Positions 33,256 to 42,409 of a stretch of DNA of 50,041 bases are shown here, piece by piece; the first letter of the stretch is position 1; every line of letters begins with the position of its first letter. Origin of the DNA: an uncultured Bacillota bacterium (GTDB taxonomy: Bacteria > Bacillota_I > Bacilli_A > RFN20 > CAG-826). Under the pieces are notes generated by a model. It had not been told where the DNA came from and did not search any database. It was given only the letters and a program-made list of their open reading frames with translations. The stretch spans positions 1-50,041 of the forward strand of contig CASEWT010000004.1 of the NCBI GenBank assembly GCA_949291655.1. The letters run 5' to 3'. Made by a program: the position numbers and the translations under genes.

Positions 33256-35028
33256 ATGAACAATCTTTTGCTTATCTCCTTCGACGACCCCGCCTTCTGG
33301 CCCGGCCTCTTCGCCCTCGCGGCGGTTTTGGCCGTCCTTTTGGCTTCCGTCATCGGGATCGGGGTTCATTACGGGTATTCCGTCTACCGCGAGAAACGCT
33401 ATCTCCTGACCATCCAGCGCGAGACCTCGACCGTCCGCTTTTACCGGATCAACCGGATGGACGATCAGGTGACCTATTTCAATTTGAGCGACATGGCCGA
33501 CGTCAAGACCTCGACCTGCGGGCAGTTCTATGCTTCCTTCCCGGCTTCCGAGCGGGAGCGCCTATCGACCTGGGTCGACGATTTGCTCGACGGAAAGGCC
33601 ACCCCCGACTATCTTGAGCTCGACGTTTACATCGGGAAGCGGCGGAACCGCCAGCTCGTCCCTAGCTTCCTCAAGACGACGGGAATCGACCTTCCGAAGG
33701 GGACCCTTCACCTCGAAAGCTACCTTCTTTCCGGCCTTGCCCCGAACTCTTCTTCCTCGGCCCTCCATCTTTCGACCGAGTCCGAATTCGCCGAGGCGTT
33801 GAAAAGCAACGGCTATGCCAATGGCTTCGCCTTCTGCTTTTCCTTCTTCCCCAAGAAAGGCGGGAAGAGCAAGGGCCGCCCGAAGGTCGGCAAGGACCTT
33901 TCCAGCCGTTTCCGGGCCCTCATCTCGCCTTACGTCAAGGGCAACCAGCGCCTCATCCAGTGCTCCGAGAGCGAATTCCTCCTCGCCAACTTCGACATGT
34001 CGGAAAGAAGCGAGGCCATCGACTTCGCCCTCCGCTCCGGCAAGGGCATCGATGCCCTCCTCATCACGACGAGGAAAAAGCGTGAGCCCCTTTACGAATG
34101 CCGGATCGGCATCGTCGTGAACCGCGACCTCCCCGGGGACGCCGACGCCATCGTGGCCGAGAGCCGGGCTTCGGCCCTCGCCGCGCGGGAGGCCGGAATC
34201 GGCTTCGTGTTCTTCGACAAGGACAAGGAGCCCTTGGCCAAGGTCGACGAAATCGGCGTCTTCAAGAACGAGGTCGACCGGATCATCGAAGATCGGAGGA
34301 TTGCCTTCTCCTACCGCCCGGTCTATGCGGTGGCCCGGCGCTTCGTCTATGCCTACTTGGCCGATGCCCGCCCGGTCAATACCTCCTTCGCGACGATCGA
34401 CGAGCTGAAGAACTACGCCCGGCGGGCCATGGACGACAAGAACCTCTTTGCCCACATTGCCAAGACCCTCGTCAACCGCTTCGTTTCCCAGCGCGAGCTG
34501 AAGTCCCAGAAGCTCGTCTATCCGGTCCGTTACGACGAGCTTGGCCTCATCCAAAGCTTCTTTCTCCGCTTCCGCCCGGCCAAGGAAGCCAACGTCGTCT
34601 TCCTTTTCCGGGAAGAGGATTGCGCCCAGTCGATCGGGCCCGGCGGCCTCGACGACTTCCTTCTGGCCCTTTCTTCCCTCAAGGAGAAAGGCTTCCAGAT
34701 CGCCTTCCTCCTAGCCGGGAACAGCCTTGCCCTCAATCCGGGCTGCTACCAGTTGGCCGATGCCTTCTACGTCGACTTCCAGAAGGCGGCCGGCCCCCAT
34801 ATGGACAGCCTCGTCCGGACCCAGCTCCACGCCCTCGTCGAAAAGCTGCTTCGCTACAAGAAACCGATCGTGGCCATGAACCTCATCAACTGGATGGCCT
34901 TGGAACTCGTCGTCGGGAGCGGGATCGATTACATCTCCTCCGACTGCTTCGCTCCATATGACGCCAACCTCCGCCCGATCGGCCAAAAGAACATCCAGCG
35001 CATCCAAGCGCTCAGGGAAAGGAAATGA
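33256..35028 (+). CDS. Membrane protein resembling a doubly degenerate GGDEF-EAL protein
   Basis: A 590-residue protein with one N-terminal transmembrane segment (FWPGLFALAAVLAVLLASVIGIG) and a long cytoplasmic part. The middle (about 160-340) follows the GGDEF fold order: 'LIQCSESEFLLANFD' sits where RyGGDEFaill is expected, and 'CRIGIVV', 'AIVAESRASALAAREAG' and 'GFVFFDKD' match the end of that domain. The C-terminal ~240 residues follow EAL order: FSYRPVY for FQPIvd, then 'LSSLKEKGFQIAFLLAGNSL', 'ADAFYVDF', 'KPIVAMNLINWMALELVVGSGIDYISSDCF'. The GGDEF and EAL catalytic motifs themselves are absent, so it would bind rather than make or break a cyclic dinucleotide, or have a new role. Assignment is my structural inference. 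Its stop overlaps proS. Confidence 0.5.
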   Translation: MNNLLLISFDDPAFWPGLFALAAVLAVLLASVIGIGVHYGYSVYREKRYLLTIQRETSTVRFYRINRMDDQVTYFNLSDMADVKTSTCGQFYASFPASERERLSTWVDDLLDGKATPDYLELDVYIGKRRNRQLVPSFLKTTGIDLPKGTLHLESYLLSGLAPNSSSSALHLSTESEFAEALKSNGYANGFAFCFSFFPKKGGKSKGRPKVGKDLSSRFRALISPYVKGNQRLIQCSESEFLLANFDMSERSEAIDFALRSGKGIDALLITTRKKREPLYECRIGIVVNRDLPGDADAIVAESRASALAAREAGIGFVFFDKDKEPLAKVDEIGVFKNEVDRIIEDRRIAFSYRPVYAVARRFVYAYLADARPVNTSFATIDELKNYARRAMDDKNLFAHIAKTLVNRFVSQRELKSQKLVYPVRYDELGLIQSFFLRFRPAKEANVVFLFREEDCAQSIGPGGLDDFLLALSSLKEKGFQIAFLLAGNSLALNPGCYQLADAFYVDFQKAAGPHMDSLVRTQLHALVEKLLRYKKPIVAMNLINWMALELVVGSGIDYISSDCFAPYDANLRPIGQKNIQRIQALRERK

Positions 35029-36461
35029 ACATGGACAAGAAAAACGATGCGATCACTTCCCGCGACGTCGATTTCGCCAAGTGGTATACCGACGTCTGCC
35101 GGAAGGCCGAGCTGATGGATTACAGCCCGGTCAAGGGCTTCATCAATTACCTGCCCTACGGCTATGGCATCTGGGAAGCCATCAAGGCCTTTGCCGATCC
35201 CCTCTTCAAGGAGAAGGGGGCCGAGAACGTCTACCTTCCGATGGTCATCCCGATGTCGATGTTCAATAAGGAAAAGGAGCACGTCGAGGGCTTTGCCCCC
35301 GAGATTCTCGTCGCGACCGTCGGCGGCGGAAACGAGCTGGCCGACCCCCTCGTCATCCGCCCGACGAGCGAAATCCTCTTCAGCGACCTCTACAAGCGGC
35401 TGGTGAAGAGTTATCGCGACCTCCCGAAGCGCTTCAACCAGTGGTGCTCGGTCGTCCGCTGGGAAAAGACGACCCGCCCCTTCCTCCGGGGGAGCGAGTT
35501 CCTCTGGCAGGAAGGGCACTGTCTCTTCGAAACGGAAAAAGAGGCCGTCGATAACGCCCTTGAGATGCTCGAGGTCTACGATCGGATCGGCCGCGAGTGC
35601 CTTGCCATTCCTTTCCTGAAAGGAAAGAAGAGCAAGCACGAGACCTTTGCCGGGGCGGTCGCCACCTATGCCATCGAGGCCCTCATGCACGACGGGAAGG
35701 CCCTCCAGGCGGGGACTACCCATTACCTTGGCCAAGGTTTTGCCAAGGCCGGAGGCATCGCCTTCCTTGGGAGGAACAATGCCCTCGAGACTCCCTATCA
35801 GTCTTCGTGGGGCATCTCGACCCGCCTCGTCGGAGCCGTCATCATGGTTCACGGTGACGATAACGGCCTTGTCCTCCCCCCGATGGTCGCCCCCGATCAA
35901 GTCGTTGTCGTCGGGATCCGGGTCAATGACGAAAAGGTCCAGGCCGCCTGCCAAGACGTTTTTGCCCGCCTCAAGAAGCTCGGCATCCGGGCCAAGCTCG
36001 ACATCGATCCCGCCAAGACCCCGGGTTGGAAGTTCGCCGAGTACGAGATGAAAGGCGTCCCCCTTCGCCTCGAAATCGGCCCCCGCGACCTCGAGAAGGG
36101 CGAAGCCGCCCTCTCGATTCGCTTCTCCGGCGAGAAGCGGACGGTGAAGCTCGACGACATCGAAAGGCTTGTTCCCGAGCTCCTTAGGCAAATCCAGGAA
36201 GGAATGTACTTGGCCGCCAAGAAGCGGCTTGAGGCCTCCATCGTCGACGTCGAGACGATCGACGAGCTGAAGGAAGTCCTCGCTAAGGGCGGCTATGCCC
36301 GGATGGCCTATTGCGGCGGTGAGGAGTGCGAGTTGAAGATCAAGGAAATAACCGGCGGGGGAACGGCCCGCTGCATCTACAAAGAAAACATCGAGAGCGG
36401 AACCTGCCCGGTCTGCGGAAAGCCGGCCACGGTCATTGCCTACTTTGCCAAGGCTTATTGA
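35025..36461 (+). CDS. proS: Prolyl-tRNA synthetase, archaeal/eukaryotic-like short type
   Basis: A 478-residue class II synthetase lacking the ~180-residue editing insertion of the usual bacterial enzyme. Motif 2 lies around 'FNQWCSVVRWEKTTRPFLRGSEFLWQEGH', and 'VIRPTSEILF' and 'GTTHYLGQGFAKA' are typical for the type 3 ProRS found in archaea, eukaryotes and some bacteria, including Mollicutes and several Firmicutes. The C-terminal zinc-binding-like domain is recognisable ('YCGGEECELKIKEITGGGTARC' split over Cys pairs, TCPVCGKPA, ending in AKAY). It charges tRNA-Pro. The ATG at 35025 overlaps the previous stop (ATGA); ATG 35031, two codons later, has a better-spaced AAAGGA and is an alternative. 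Confidence 0.95.
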   Translation: MNMDKKNDAITSRDVDFAKWYTDVCRKAELMDYSPVKGFINYLPYGYGIWEAIKAFADPLFKEKGAENVYLPMVIPMSMFNKEKEHVEGFAPEILVATVGGGNELADPLVIRPTSEILFSDLYKRLVKSYRDLPKRFNQWCSVVRWEKTTRPFLRGSEFLWQEGHCLFETEKEAVDNALEMLEVYDRIGRECLAIPFLKGKKSKHETFAGAVATYAIEALMHDGKALQAGTTHYLGQGFAKAGGIAFLGRNNALETPYQSSWGISTRLVGAVIMVHGDDNGLVLPPMVAPDQVVVVGIRVNDEKVQAACQDVFARLKKLGIRAKLDIDPAKTPGWKFAEYEMKGVPLRLEIGPRDLEKGEAALSIRFSGEKRTVKLDDIERLVPELLRQIQEGMYLAAKKRLEASIVDVETIDELKEVLAKGGYARMAYCGGEECELKIKEITGGGTARCIYKENIESGTCPVCGKPATVIAYFAKAY

Positions 36462-36620
36462 AGCGGGGACCGATAGAGCACATTGGATTGGACGCCATTT
36501 TTTCAACGTTGTTTCTTCGCGCAGGCCATCTTCCTCGGAATCTCTCTGCTCGCTTCACGCCCTTCCCGCCGGCGGAAGGAAAATTAGGATTTGCCTCTCC
36601 TAGCCTAACACCCGATGACC

Positions 36621-36626
36621 TATAAT
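36621..36626 (+). promoter_or_regulatory. -10 box of the DUF4011 helicase gene
   Basis: A perfect TATAAT is followed after 7 nt by ATG 36634, with no ribosome-binding site; a leaderless mRNA is likely. The 172-bp gap before it (36462-36633) holds no other gene that I can support, and no clear -35 box. Confidence 0.5.
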
Positions 36627-36633
36627 TTTGCAT

Positions 36634-39600
36634 ATGGCTGAGAATCGCTTTTCTTTTCTCTTCGAAGGGCTCGAAGAGGTTTCCTATCCTCTCTACCAGG
36701 CCGAGCAGTCGATCCGCTCCGTCTCGCCGGGCGGCCGCCCCAACGCTTTCTCCTTTCTCAAGGCCGTTTACCTCGAAAGCCGGACGCCCGGCACCTATCG
36801 GGACCTCGTTTTCCGCCTCGAAAGCGATTTGCCCGGCTTTTCGTTCAAGGACATCCACCTTTCCCGCCTAGCCCTCGGCGAGAAGGCGATGATCGACGAC
36901 TATTCCTATGCCCTCGACGAGGACTTCCTCTACCGCCTCCCCGAGCGGCGGGACATCGTTTTCCGGGCTTCCCTCTACAATGGCCCCACGGTGATTGCCA
37001 CCCATGAGGCGAAAGGAATCGCCCTTCCCTTGTCCGAGGCCCTTGACCACGCTTCCGATCCCGTCCTCCTTGCAAGCTACGTAACCCCGGAAGACGCCGC
37101 TCTCGATCGCCTCTACGAAAAAGGGGCGCGAAAGGCCAAGGAGGAGAAGCTTTCCCTTTCCGGTTACGAAGAACGGGATCCCAACCTCGTCCTTTCGGCC
37201 GCCGAATGTCTTTATGAAGCCCTCCGGGAAGAGGAAATCGCCCTTCTTCAGCCCGCGAGCAAATCTTCCCTCCGGGAGAAGGTGCGCCTTCCTTACCTGA
37301 CCTTGGCCGAAAAGAAGGGGACTTCCCTCGACATCGCCCTCGTCTACGCTTCCCTTCTCGAGCGGAGCGGCCTCCACCCCCTCGTCTTCCTCTACCGGGA
37401 CAAGGCAGCGGTGGGCATCTGGCTTGAGGAAAGCCTCTTTGCCAGCGGCTTCACTGACAATCCTTCGCCCTTCCTCGTCGCGGCGAGCAAGGGCTACGAC
37501 CAGCTTCTCGTCATCGACCCGTCTTCTTCCCTTTCGCCGGAAGAGGCCCGGGCCAAGGGCTATAACGACCTCGAGTCCGGTAGCCTCTTTGCCGGGGCCA
37601 TCGACGTCCTGACCTGCCGGAAGGAACACATCCTTCCCCTTCCGACGCCGGGGCGGGAGGGAAAGGTCGCCTTCCCCTCTTTCGAGAAGCAAGGCGAGGG
37701 AAAGCTTTCGGAGATCGACCTTTCGACCCATCGTTACATCGATAGCGAGGACCGCGGCGACAAGAACCGCTACGACCATTGGCTCGACAAGCTCCTCGAC
37801 CTCAATCTCAAGAACCGCCTCATCAACCTCCGCCCTGGGCGGAGCCTGCCCCAGCTCCTCGTCCCGGATGCCGAGAAGTTCCTCGACCTCTTGAAGGAAA
37901 ACAAGAAGCTCGTCCTCGCTCCCTACGAATCCTACGTTGCCCGGGAGAAAAAAGGGGAAGCCATCATCGACTTCCCGCCCTCCTATTTCGGGACCATCGC
38001 CAAGGACAGCTACGAGAAAGGCGTCGTCCCCTTCCTCGTCGGAAGCGGGGAGGCTAGCGACGACCTCGTCAAATCATTGTCTCGCCGGAGCAACACGGCC
38101 CTCGAGGAAAGCGGCAGCAACCCCCTCTTCCTGACCGTCGGGCTCCTTCGCTATTTCGACAACGAAAAGGCCGCCGCCCGGGGGAAGGGAGCGATGTATG
38201 CCCCGATTCTCCTTCTCCCCATCCGGATTCCCCTTCGGAAGGCCGGGCCCCATTTCTCCTTCGAATACGATTATGACGAGATCACGGTCAACACGACCCT
38301 CTTCGAGTATCTGAAGCAAGCCTTCGGCATCGACCTCGGTCCCCTCGAAGGGACGATCCGCCGGAAGGACGGGCAGGTCGACCTCCGGCTCATCTATAAC
38401 TACATCAGGGGGAAAATCGCGTCCCACAAAGGCTTTGCCCTCTTGGAAAACGCCTCGGGCATCGGCCTCTTCTCCTTCGCCCATTTCGTCATGTGGGACG
38501 ATTTGAGGAGAAGGAAGAACGACCTCCTTTCCAATCCGCACATCGCCTCGATGGTCGCCGGGAAAGTGTCCTTCCGGGAGCCGGAAGGGCTTCTAAGCAA
38601 GGACGAATTCGATTCCCGCGAGGAGTTCCTCCCCCTTCCCCTCCCGGCCGATTCTTCGCAGATCAAGGCCATCGATGACGCCCTCCGGGGCGCGAGCTTC
38701 GTGATGGACGGCCCGCCGGGGACCGGCAAGAGCCAGACGATCGCCAACATGATCTGCGCCTTCCTTTCCGGCGGCAAGAAAGTCCTTTTCGTCCCCGAGA
38801 AGGAAGTCGCCCTCGAAGTCGTCAAGAAGCGCCTCGACCAAATCGGCCTCGGGCGCTTTGCCCTCTTCCTTTCCTCCTCGCGGACGGCCAAGGGCGACGT
38901 CCTCAAGGCCCTTGGCGAGCTCATTGGCCTCGGGATGCTGACTTCCGATGCCTCCTTCGAAGAGGCGAAGGAGCGGCTTTCCGCGAAGACGAAGGAACTC
39001 AATTCCCTCCTTTCTTCCCTCCATGGCCGGAAACGCTATCTCTTCTCGATCGAAGAGGCCATCGACCTTTATCTTTCGAGCCTGGAGGGCCAGGGCTTTT
39101 ACCGTTTCTCCCTCGACGAGGCCCGCGGGCTCGACGAAACCCGCTATCAAGAGGCCGTCGAAAGCCTCGCCCGCCTCGCCCGAAGCGACGAGAAGGTCAA
39201 CGGCCACCTTGCCTCGCCCTTCCGTCCCTACGTCGGGGAAAGCTACAGCCTCCTCATCCGGGAGAAACTCATGGCTGCCCTCCAAGGCTTCCTCGAGCTC
39301 GACCAAGAGCTCTACCTTGCCGAGCACAACGCGGCCTTAGCTATCGGAGATATCAAGAAAACGCGGCAAAACGCCTCTATCATTGCCGAAATCGCGGAAG
39401 TCGACCGTTCTCTCGGCGGCCTTTTCGGACCTTATTTCTCCGCACCGTCGACCCCGAGCCGCGACGCCGAAATCCGTTCTTCCCTCGCCCTTTTGGACGA
39501 TGCCGAGAAGCGGCGGGCCAAGATCCTTTCCCGTTTCAAGGAAAGCGTCTTCACCCTGCCCCGGGAAGCCGTCGTCGCCCTCGGAAAGGAATTCCAAGGC

Positions 39601-42387
39601 GGCGGTTTCTTCGCCCGCTCGCGGGCCAAGAAGGACCTTCAGAAACTCCTTTTGCCCCACCTCGTCGTGCGGCGAAAGGCGAGCAAGAAGGAAATCGCCT
39701 TCTTCCTCGAGGCCTTCGACGGGCTCACCTTCGGGCCGGAAGAGGCCCTGGCCAAGCGTTTGGAGCTCGAGTCCTTCCTCGGACCTATTTCCCTCAAGGA
39801 AGAGAACCTCCTTGCCCGTTTCGACGCGACGGCCAAGATGGCCGCGAAGGTAGATGAGCTTGTCGCCTCCTCGGCCCATCCTTCCCGGGTCCGGGCCAAG
39901 CTCGCCTCGTCCTCCCGCCCCTTCGGGAGCGAGGCCGCCTACCGCTTGGCCGACCTCTACAAGGAACACGAAGAGAAGGCCTCCGCCCTCCTCAAGGAAT
40001 GCGCTTTCGACCTTCGTCTTTATGAAGACGACGACGATTACTACAAAAAGGAAAAGGCCCGGATTGCCGACTGTCTCGCCCACGAGGGCGAAATGGCCTC
40101 CTACTTCGGTTACCTCGAAGCCTGCCTCGAGGCCTCGACGAAGGTGCCTTCTTCCTTCCTCGAGCTTTTCAAGGCCGGGAAGATCCCGCCCTCGAAGCTC
40201 GTCAAGGCCTATCAAAACGCCCTTTCTCTCCTTCTGGTGAGCGCGGCGGCCTCAGAGGAGGGAGTCGCGAGCCTTTCCCACGAGGAAATCGAGAAACTCC
40301 TCTCTTCCTATGCCGACGACCTTAGGGCCTATCAGGAAGCCTCGATCGCCGAATGCGCCTCGAAGATCACGGCCAAGTATCCTTCCCCGAGCGCCGGAAC
40401 GGCCGCCTCGAGCGATCTCTACCGCCTCCGGAAGTTCATCGCCAACGGGGGCCGGGGGATTTCCCTCCGGACCCTTCTCCGGGAGTTCGGCGGCCTTATC
40501 TCCACCCTTTGCCCGTGCTATCTGATGTCCCCCCTTTCGGTCGCCCAGTTCCTTCGCCCGGAAGACCGCTTCGACATCGTCATCTTCGACGAGGCTTCCC
40601 AGATTCCGACGAGCGAAGCCATCGGCTCGATCTCCCATGCCGAGGCCATCGTCGTGGCTGGGGACCAGATGCAGATGCCGCCGACCGATTTCTTCAAGGC
40701 GACCATCACCGGGGTCGAGGAAGGGGAAGAGAGCTTCCAAGCCATCGACGAGGACCTCGAGTCCCTCCTCGACGACGTCATCGTCATGGGTTATCCCCGG
40801 AACCGCCTGACCTTCCATTACCGTTCGCGGAACGAGAACCTCATCGCCTTCTCCAACGAGCGCTTCTACGGGAATTCCCTCTTCACCTTCCCTTCCCCCC
40901 GGAAGGAAGGGACCGGCGTCTCCTTCCGCAAGGTCAAGGGAGCCTACCAGCCGGGGCGCGGCATCAACCGCCCCGAGGCCGAGGCCCTCGTCGAGGAAGT
41001 CGCCCGGCGCCTTTCCGACCCGCAGGAGAGCAGGCGCTCCATTGGGATCGTCACCTTCAACGAGGCCCAGCAAAACCTGATCCTCGATTTGCTTGAGAAG
41101 AAGGATCCCTCGGCTTTTGCCGAGAAGGACGGCCGGGAGCCGGTTTTCGTCAAGAACCTCGAGAACGTCCAGGGCGACGAGCGCGACGTCATCTTCTTCT
41201 CGACGACCTACGGCCCGGACCGGAAGGGTTCTTTCTCCATCAACTTCGGCCCCCTTTCCCGGGAGAAGGGCGAGCGGAGGCTCAACGTCGCCATTACCCG
41301 GGCCCGGGAAGAGATGATCGTCTTCTCGAGCTTCGATCCCGAGGAGATAAGGGCCGAGCGGGCCAAAAATGCCGGGGCCCGCTACCTCCGGGACTTCCTC
41401 TTCTTTGCCCGCGACGGGGTCAAGGCCCTCTACAAGGTCCCCGGGAGCGCCCATTACGAAAGCCGCGGGGAAGTCGCCCGCCATTTGGCAAGCGACCTCC
41501 GGAAGCTCGGCTACGAGGTCGAGGAAGAAGTCGGGACCTCCCTTTTCCGGGTCGACCTCGCCGTCAAGGACGAGAAGGGCGATTACGCCCTCGGCATCTT
41601 GCTCGACGGGGCCAGCTACCTCGGGGCGGCGACCTGCGAGGACCGCAATCTCGTCCAGCCTTCGATCCTCGCCAATCTCGGCTGGAACTTCGTCCGCTTC
41701 TACGCCATCGAGTACTTCGATCACCCGAAGGAGATGGTCAAGGAAATCGTCAACCTCCTCAATGCCCCGAAGGAACGCCCGGCCCCGAAGAAGCTCGAGG
41801 TCCCTTCCTTCGCCCAGGAAGAGGTAAGCCTGGCCCCCAACAAGGTCAATTACCGGCGCTACGAAGGCCATCCGGAAGGGGAAGACGAGGCCGCAAAGGT
41901 CCTTGCCGTCGTCAAAGGGGTCATCGCCGACGAGGCCCCGGTCGCCCTTACCCTCGTCGAGAAGCGGGTCCGGGAAGCCCTCGGCCTCAAGGCCATGACG
42001 AGCAAGTACCGCTCCTATGTCGGGATGGCTCTCGAAGCCCTCCGGCCGGTCCGGGAAAACTACCCCAACGAAGGCACCTTCCTTTACCCGGAAGGGACCG
42101 ATCCCCGTTCCTATTCCTACTACCGCCTCGACAAGTCGGCGGGGCGCTCGGTCGAGGAAATCAGCTTCGTCGAGCTCGGCAACCTCTACAAGGACATCCT
42201 TCTCGTCGAAGGGCGCCTTTACAAGGAAGACCTCGTCAAGATGGCCCTCCAGCGCCTCGGGGCGACTTTCAAGAAGAAGGGGAACGACCACCTTCTCCTC
42301 GCCCTCAAGGCCGCGGTAAGCGACCACCGGGGCCTTGCCTACGACGACGACGGCTATGTCGTCCTCGCCCGCCCGGCGGGCCATTGA
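36634..42387 (+). CDS. Giant DUF4011-type SF1 helicase with Vsr-like/DUF3320 C-terminus (putative defence)
   Basis: A 1917-residue protein. Residues ~200-290 resemble a transglutaminase-like domain whose Cys is Ser231 (GTSLDIAL) and whose His position is K257, so inactive. DUF4011 follows near 380 (HWLDKLLDLNLKNRLINL). The SF1 helicase core has Walker A GPPGTGKS (693-700), a long helical insertion, Walker B FDEAS (D1319-E1320) with VVAGDQMQMPP, motif V GDERDVIFFSTTYGP and motif VI NVAITRARE near 1553. A Vsr/MTES_1575-like nuclease region follows (RVDLAVKDE, GILLDGASY), in which the usual Glu of 'IExDG' is Leu, and a DUF3320-like winged helix (VEKRVREALG). Such proteins occur in anti-phage loci such as Hhe. 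It stands alone after proS; leaderless-type start. Confidence 0.82.
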   Translation: MAENRFSFLFEGLEEVSYPLYQAEQSIRSVSPGGRPNAFSFLKAVYLESRTPGTYRDLVFRLESDLPGFSFKDIHLSRLALGEKAMIDDYSYALDEDFLYRLPERRDIVFRASLYNGPTVIATHEAKGIALPLSEALDHASDPVLLASYVTPEDAALDRLYEKGARKAKEEKLSLSGYEERDPNLVLSAAECLYEALREEEIALLQPASKSSLREKVRLPYLTLAEKKGTSLDIALVYASLLERSGLHPLVFLYRDKAAVGIWLEESLFASGFTDNPSPFLVAASKGYDQLLVIDPSSSLSPEEARAKGYNDLESGSLFAGAIDVLTCRKEHILPLPTPGREGKVAFPSFEKQGEGKLSEIDLSTHRYIDSEDRGDKNRYDHWLDKLLDLNLKNRLINLRPGRSLPQLLVPDAEKFLDLLKENKKLVLAPYESYVAREKKGEAIIDFPPSYFGTIAKDSYEKGVVPFLVGSGEASDDLVKSLSRRSNTALEESGSNPLFLTVGLLRYFDNEKAAARGKGAMYAPILLLPIRIPLRKAGPHFSFEYDYDEITVNTTLFEYLKQAFGIDLGPLEGTIRRKDGQVDLRLIYNYIRGKIASHKGFALLENASGIGLFSFAHFVMWDDLRRRKNDLLSNPHIASMVAGKVSFREPEGLLSKDEFDSREEFLPLPLPADSSQIKAIDDALRGASFVMDGPPGTGKSQTIANMICAFLSGGKKVLFVPEKEVALEVVKKRLDQIGLGRFALFLSSSRTAKGDVLKALGELIGLGMLTSDASFEEAKERLSAKTKELNSLLSSLHGRKRYLFSIEEAIDLYLSSLEGQGFYRFSLDEARGLDETRYQEAVESLARLARSDEKVNGHLASPFRPYVGESYSLLIREKLMAALQGFLELDQELYLAEHNAALAIGDIKKTRQNASIIAEIAEVDRSLGGLFGPYFSAPSTPSRDAEIRSSLALLDDAEKRRAKILSRFKESVFTLPREAVVALGKEFQGGGFFARSRAKKDLQKLLLPHLVVRRKASKKEIAFFLEAFDGLTFGPEEALAKRLELESFLGPISLKEENLLARFDATAKMAAKVDELVASSAHPSRVRAKLASSSRPFGSEAAYRLADLYKEHEEKASALLKECAFDLRLYEDDDDYYKKEKARIADCLAHEGEMASYFGYLEACLEASTKVPSSFLELFKAGKIPPSKLVKAYQNALSLLLVSAAASEEGVASLSHEEIEKLLSSYADDLRAYQEASIAECASKITAKYPSPSAGTAASSDLYRLRKFIANGGRGISLRTLLREFGGLISTLCPCYLMSPLSVAQFLRPEDRFDIVIFDEASQIPTSEAIGSISHAEAIVVAGDQMQMPPTDFFKATITGVEEGEESFQAIDEDLESLLDDVIVMGYPRNRLTFHYRSRNENLIAFSNERFYGNSLFTFPSPRKEGTGVSFRKVKGAYQPGRGINRPEAEALVEEVARRLSDPQESRRSIGIVTFNEAQQNLILDLLEKKDPSAFAEKDGREPVFVKNLENVQGDERDVIFFSTTYGPDRKGSFSINFGPLSREKGERRLNVAITRAREEMIVFSSFDPEEIRAERAKNAGARYLRDFLFFARDGVKALYKVPGSAHYESRGEVARHLASDLRKLGYEVEEEVGTSLFRVDLAVKDEKGDYALGILLDGASYLGAATCEDRNLVQPSILANLGWNFVRFYAIEYFDHPKEMVKEIVNLLNAPKERPAPKKLEVPSFAQEEVSLAPNKVNYRRYEGHPEGEDEAAKVLAVVKGVIADEAPVALTLVEKRVREALGLKAMTSKYRSYVGMALEALRPVRENYPNEGTFLYPEGTDPRSYSYYRLDKSAGRSVEEISFVELGNLYKDILLVEGRLYKEDLVKMALQRLGATFKKKGNDHLLLALKAAVSDHRGLAYDDDGYVVLARPAGH

Positions 42388-42409
42388 TGCATCTATTTCA
42401 GGAGTTACC

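Noticed and set aside
34929-36506. Long open frame antisense to proS (about 525 codons)
   Set aside because: The protein is a low-complexity Gly/Asp/Val-rich product of the GC-biased codon use on the opposite strand, while proS is unmistakable there.
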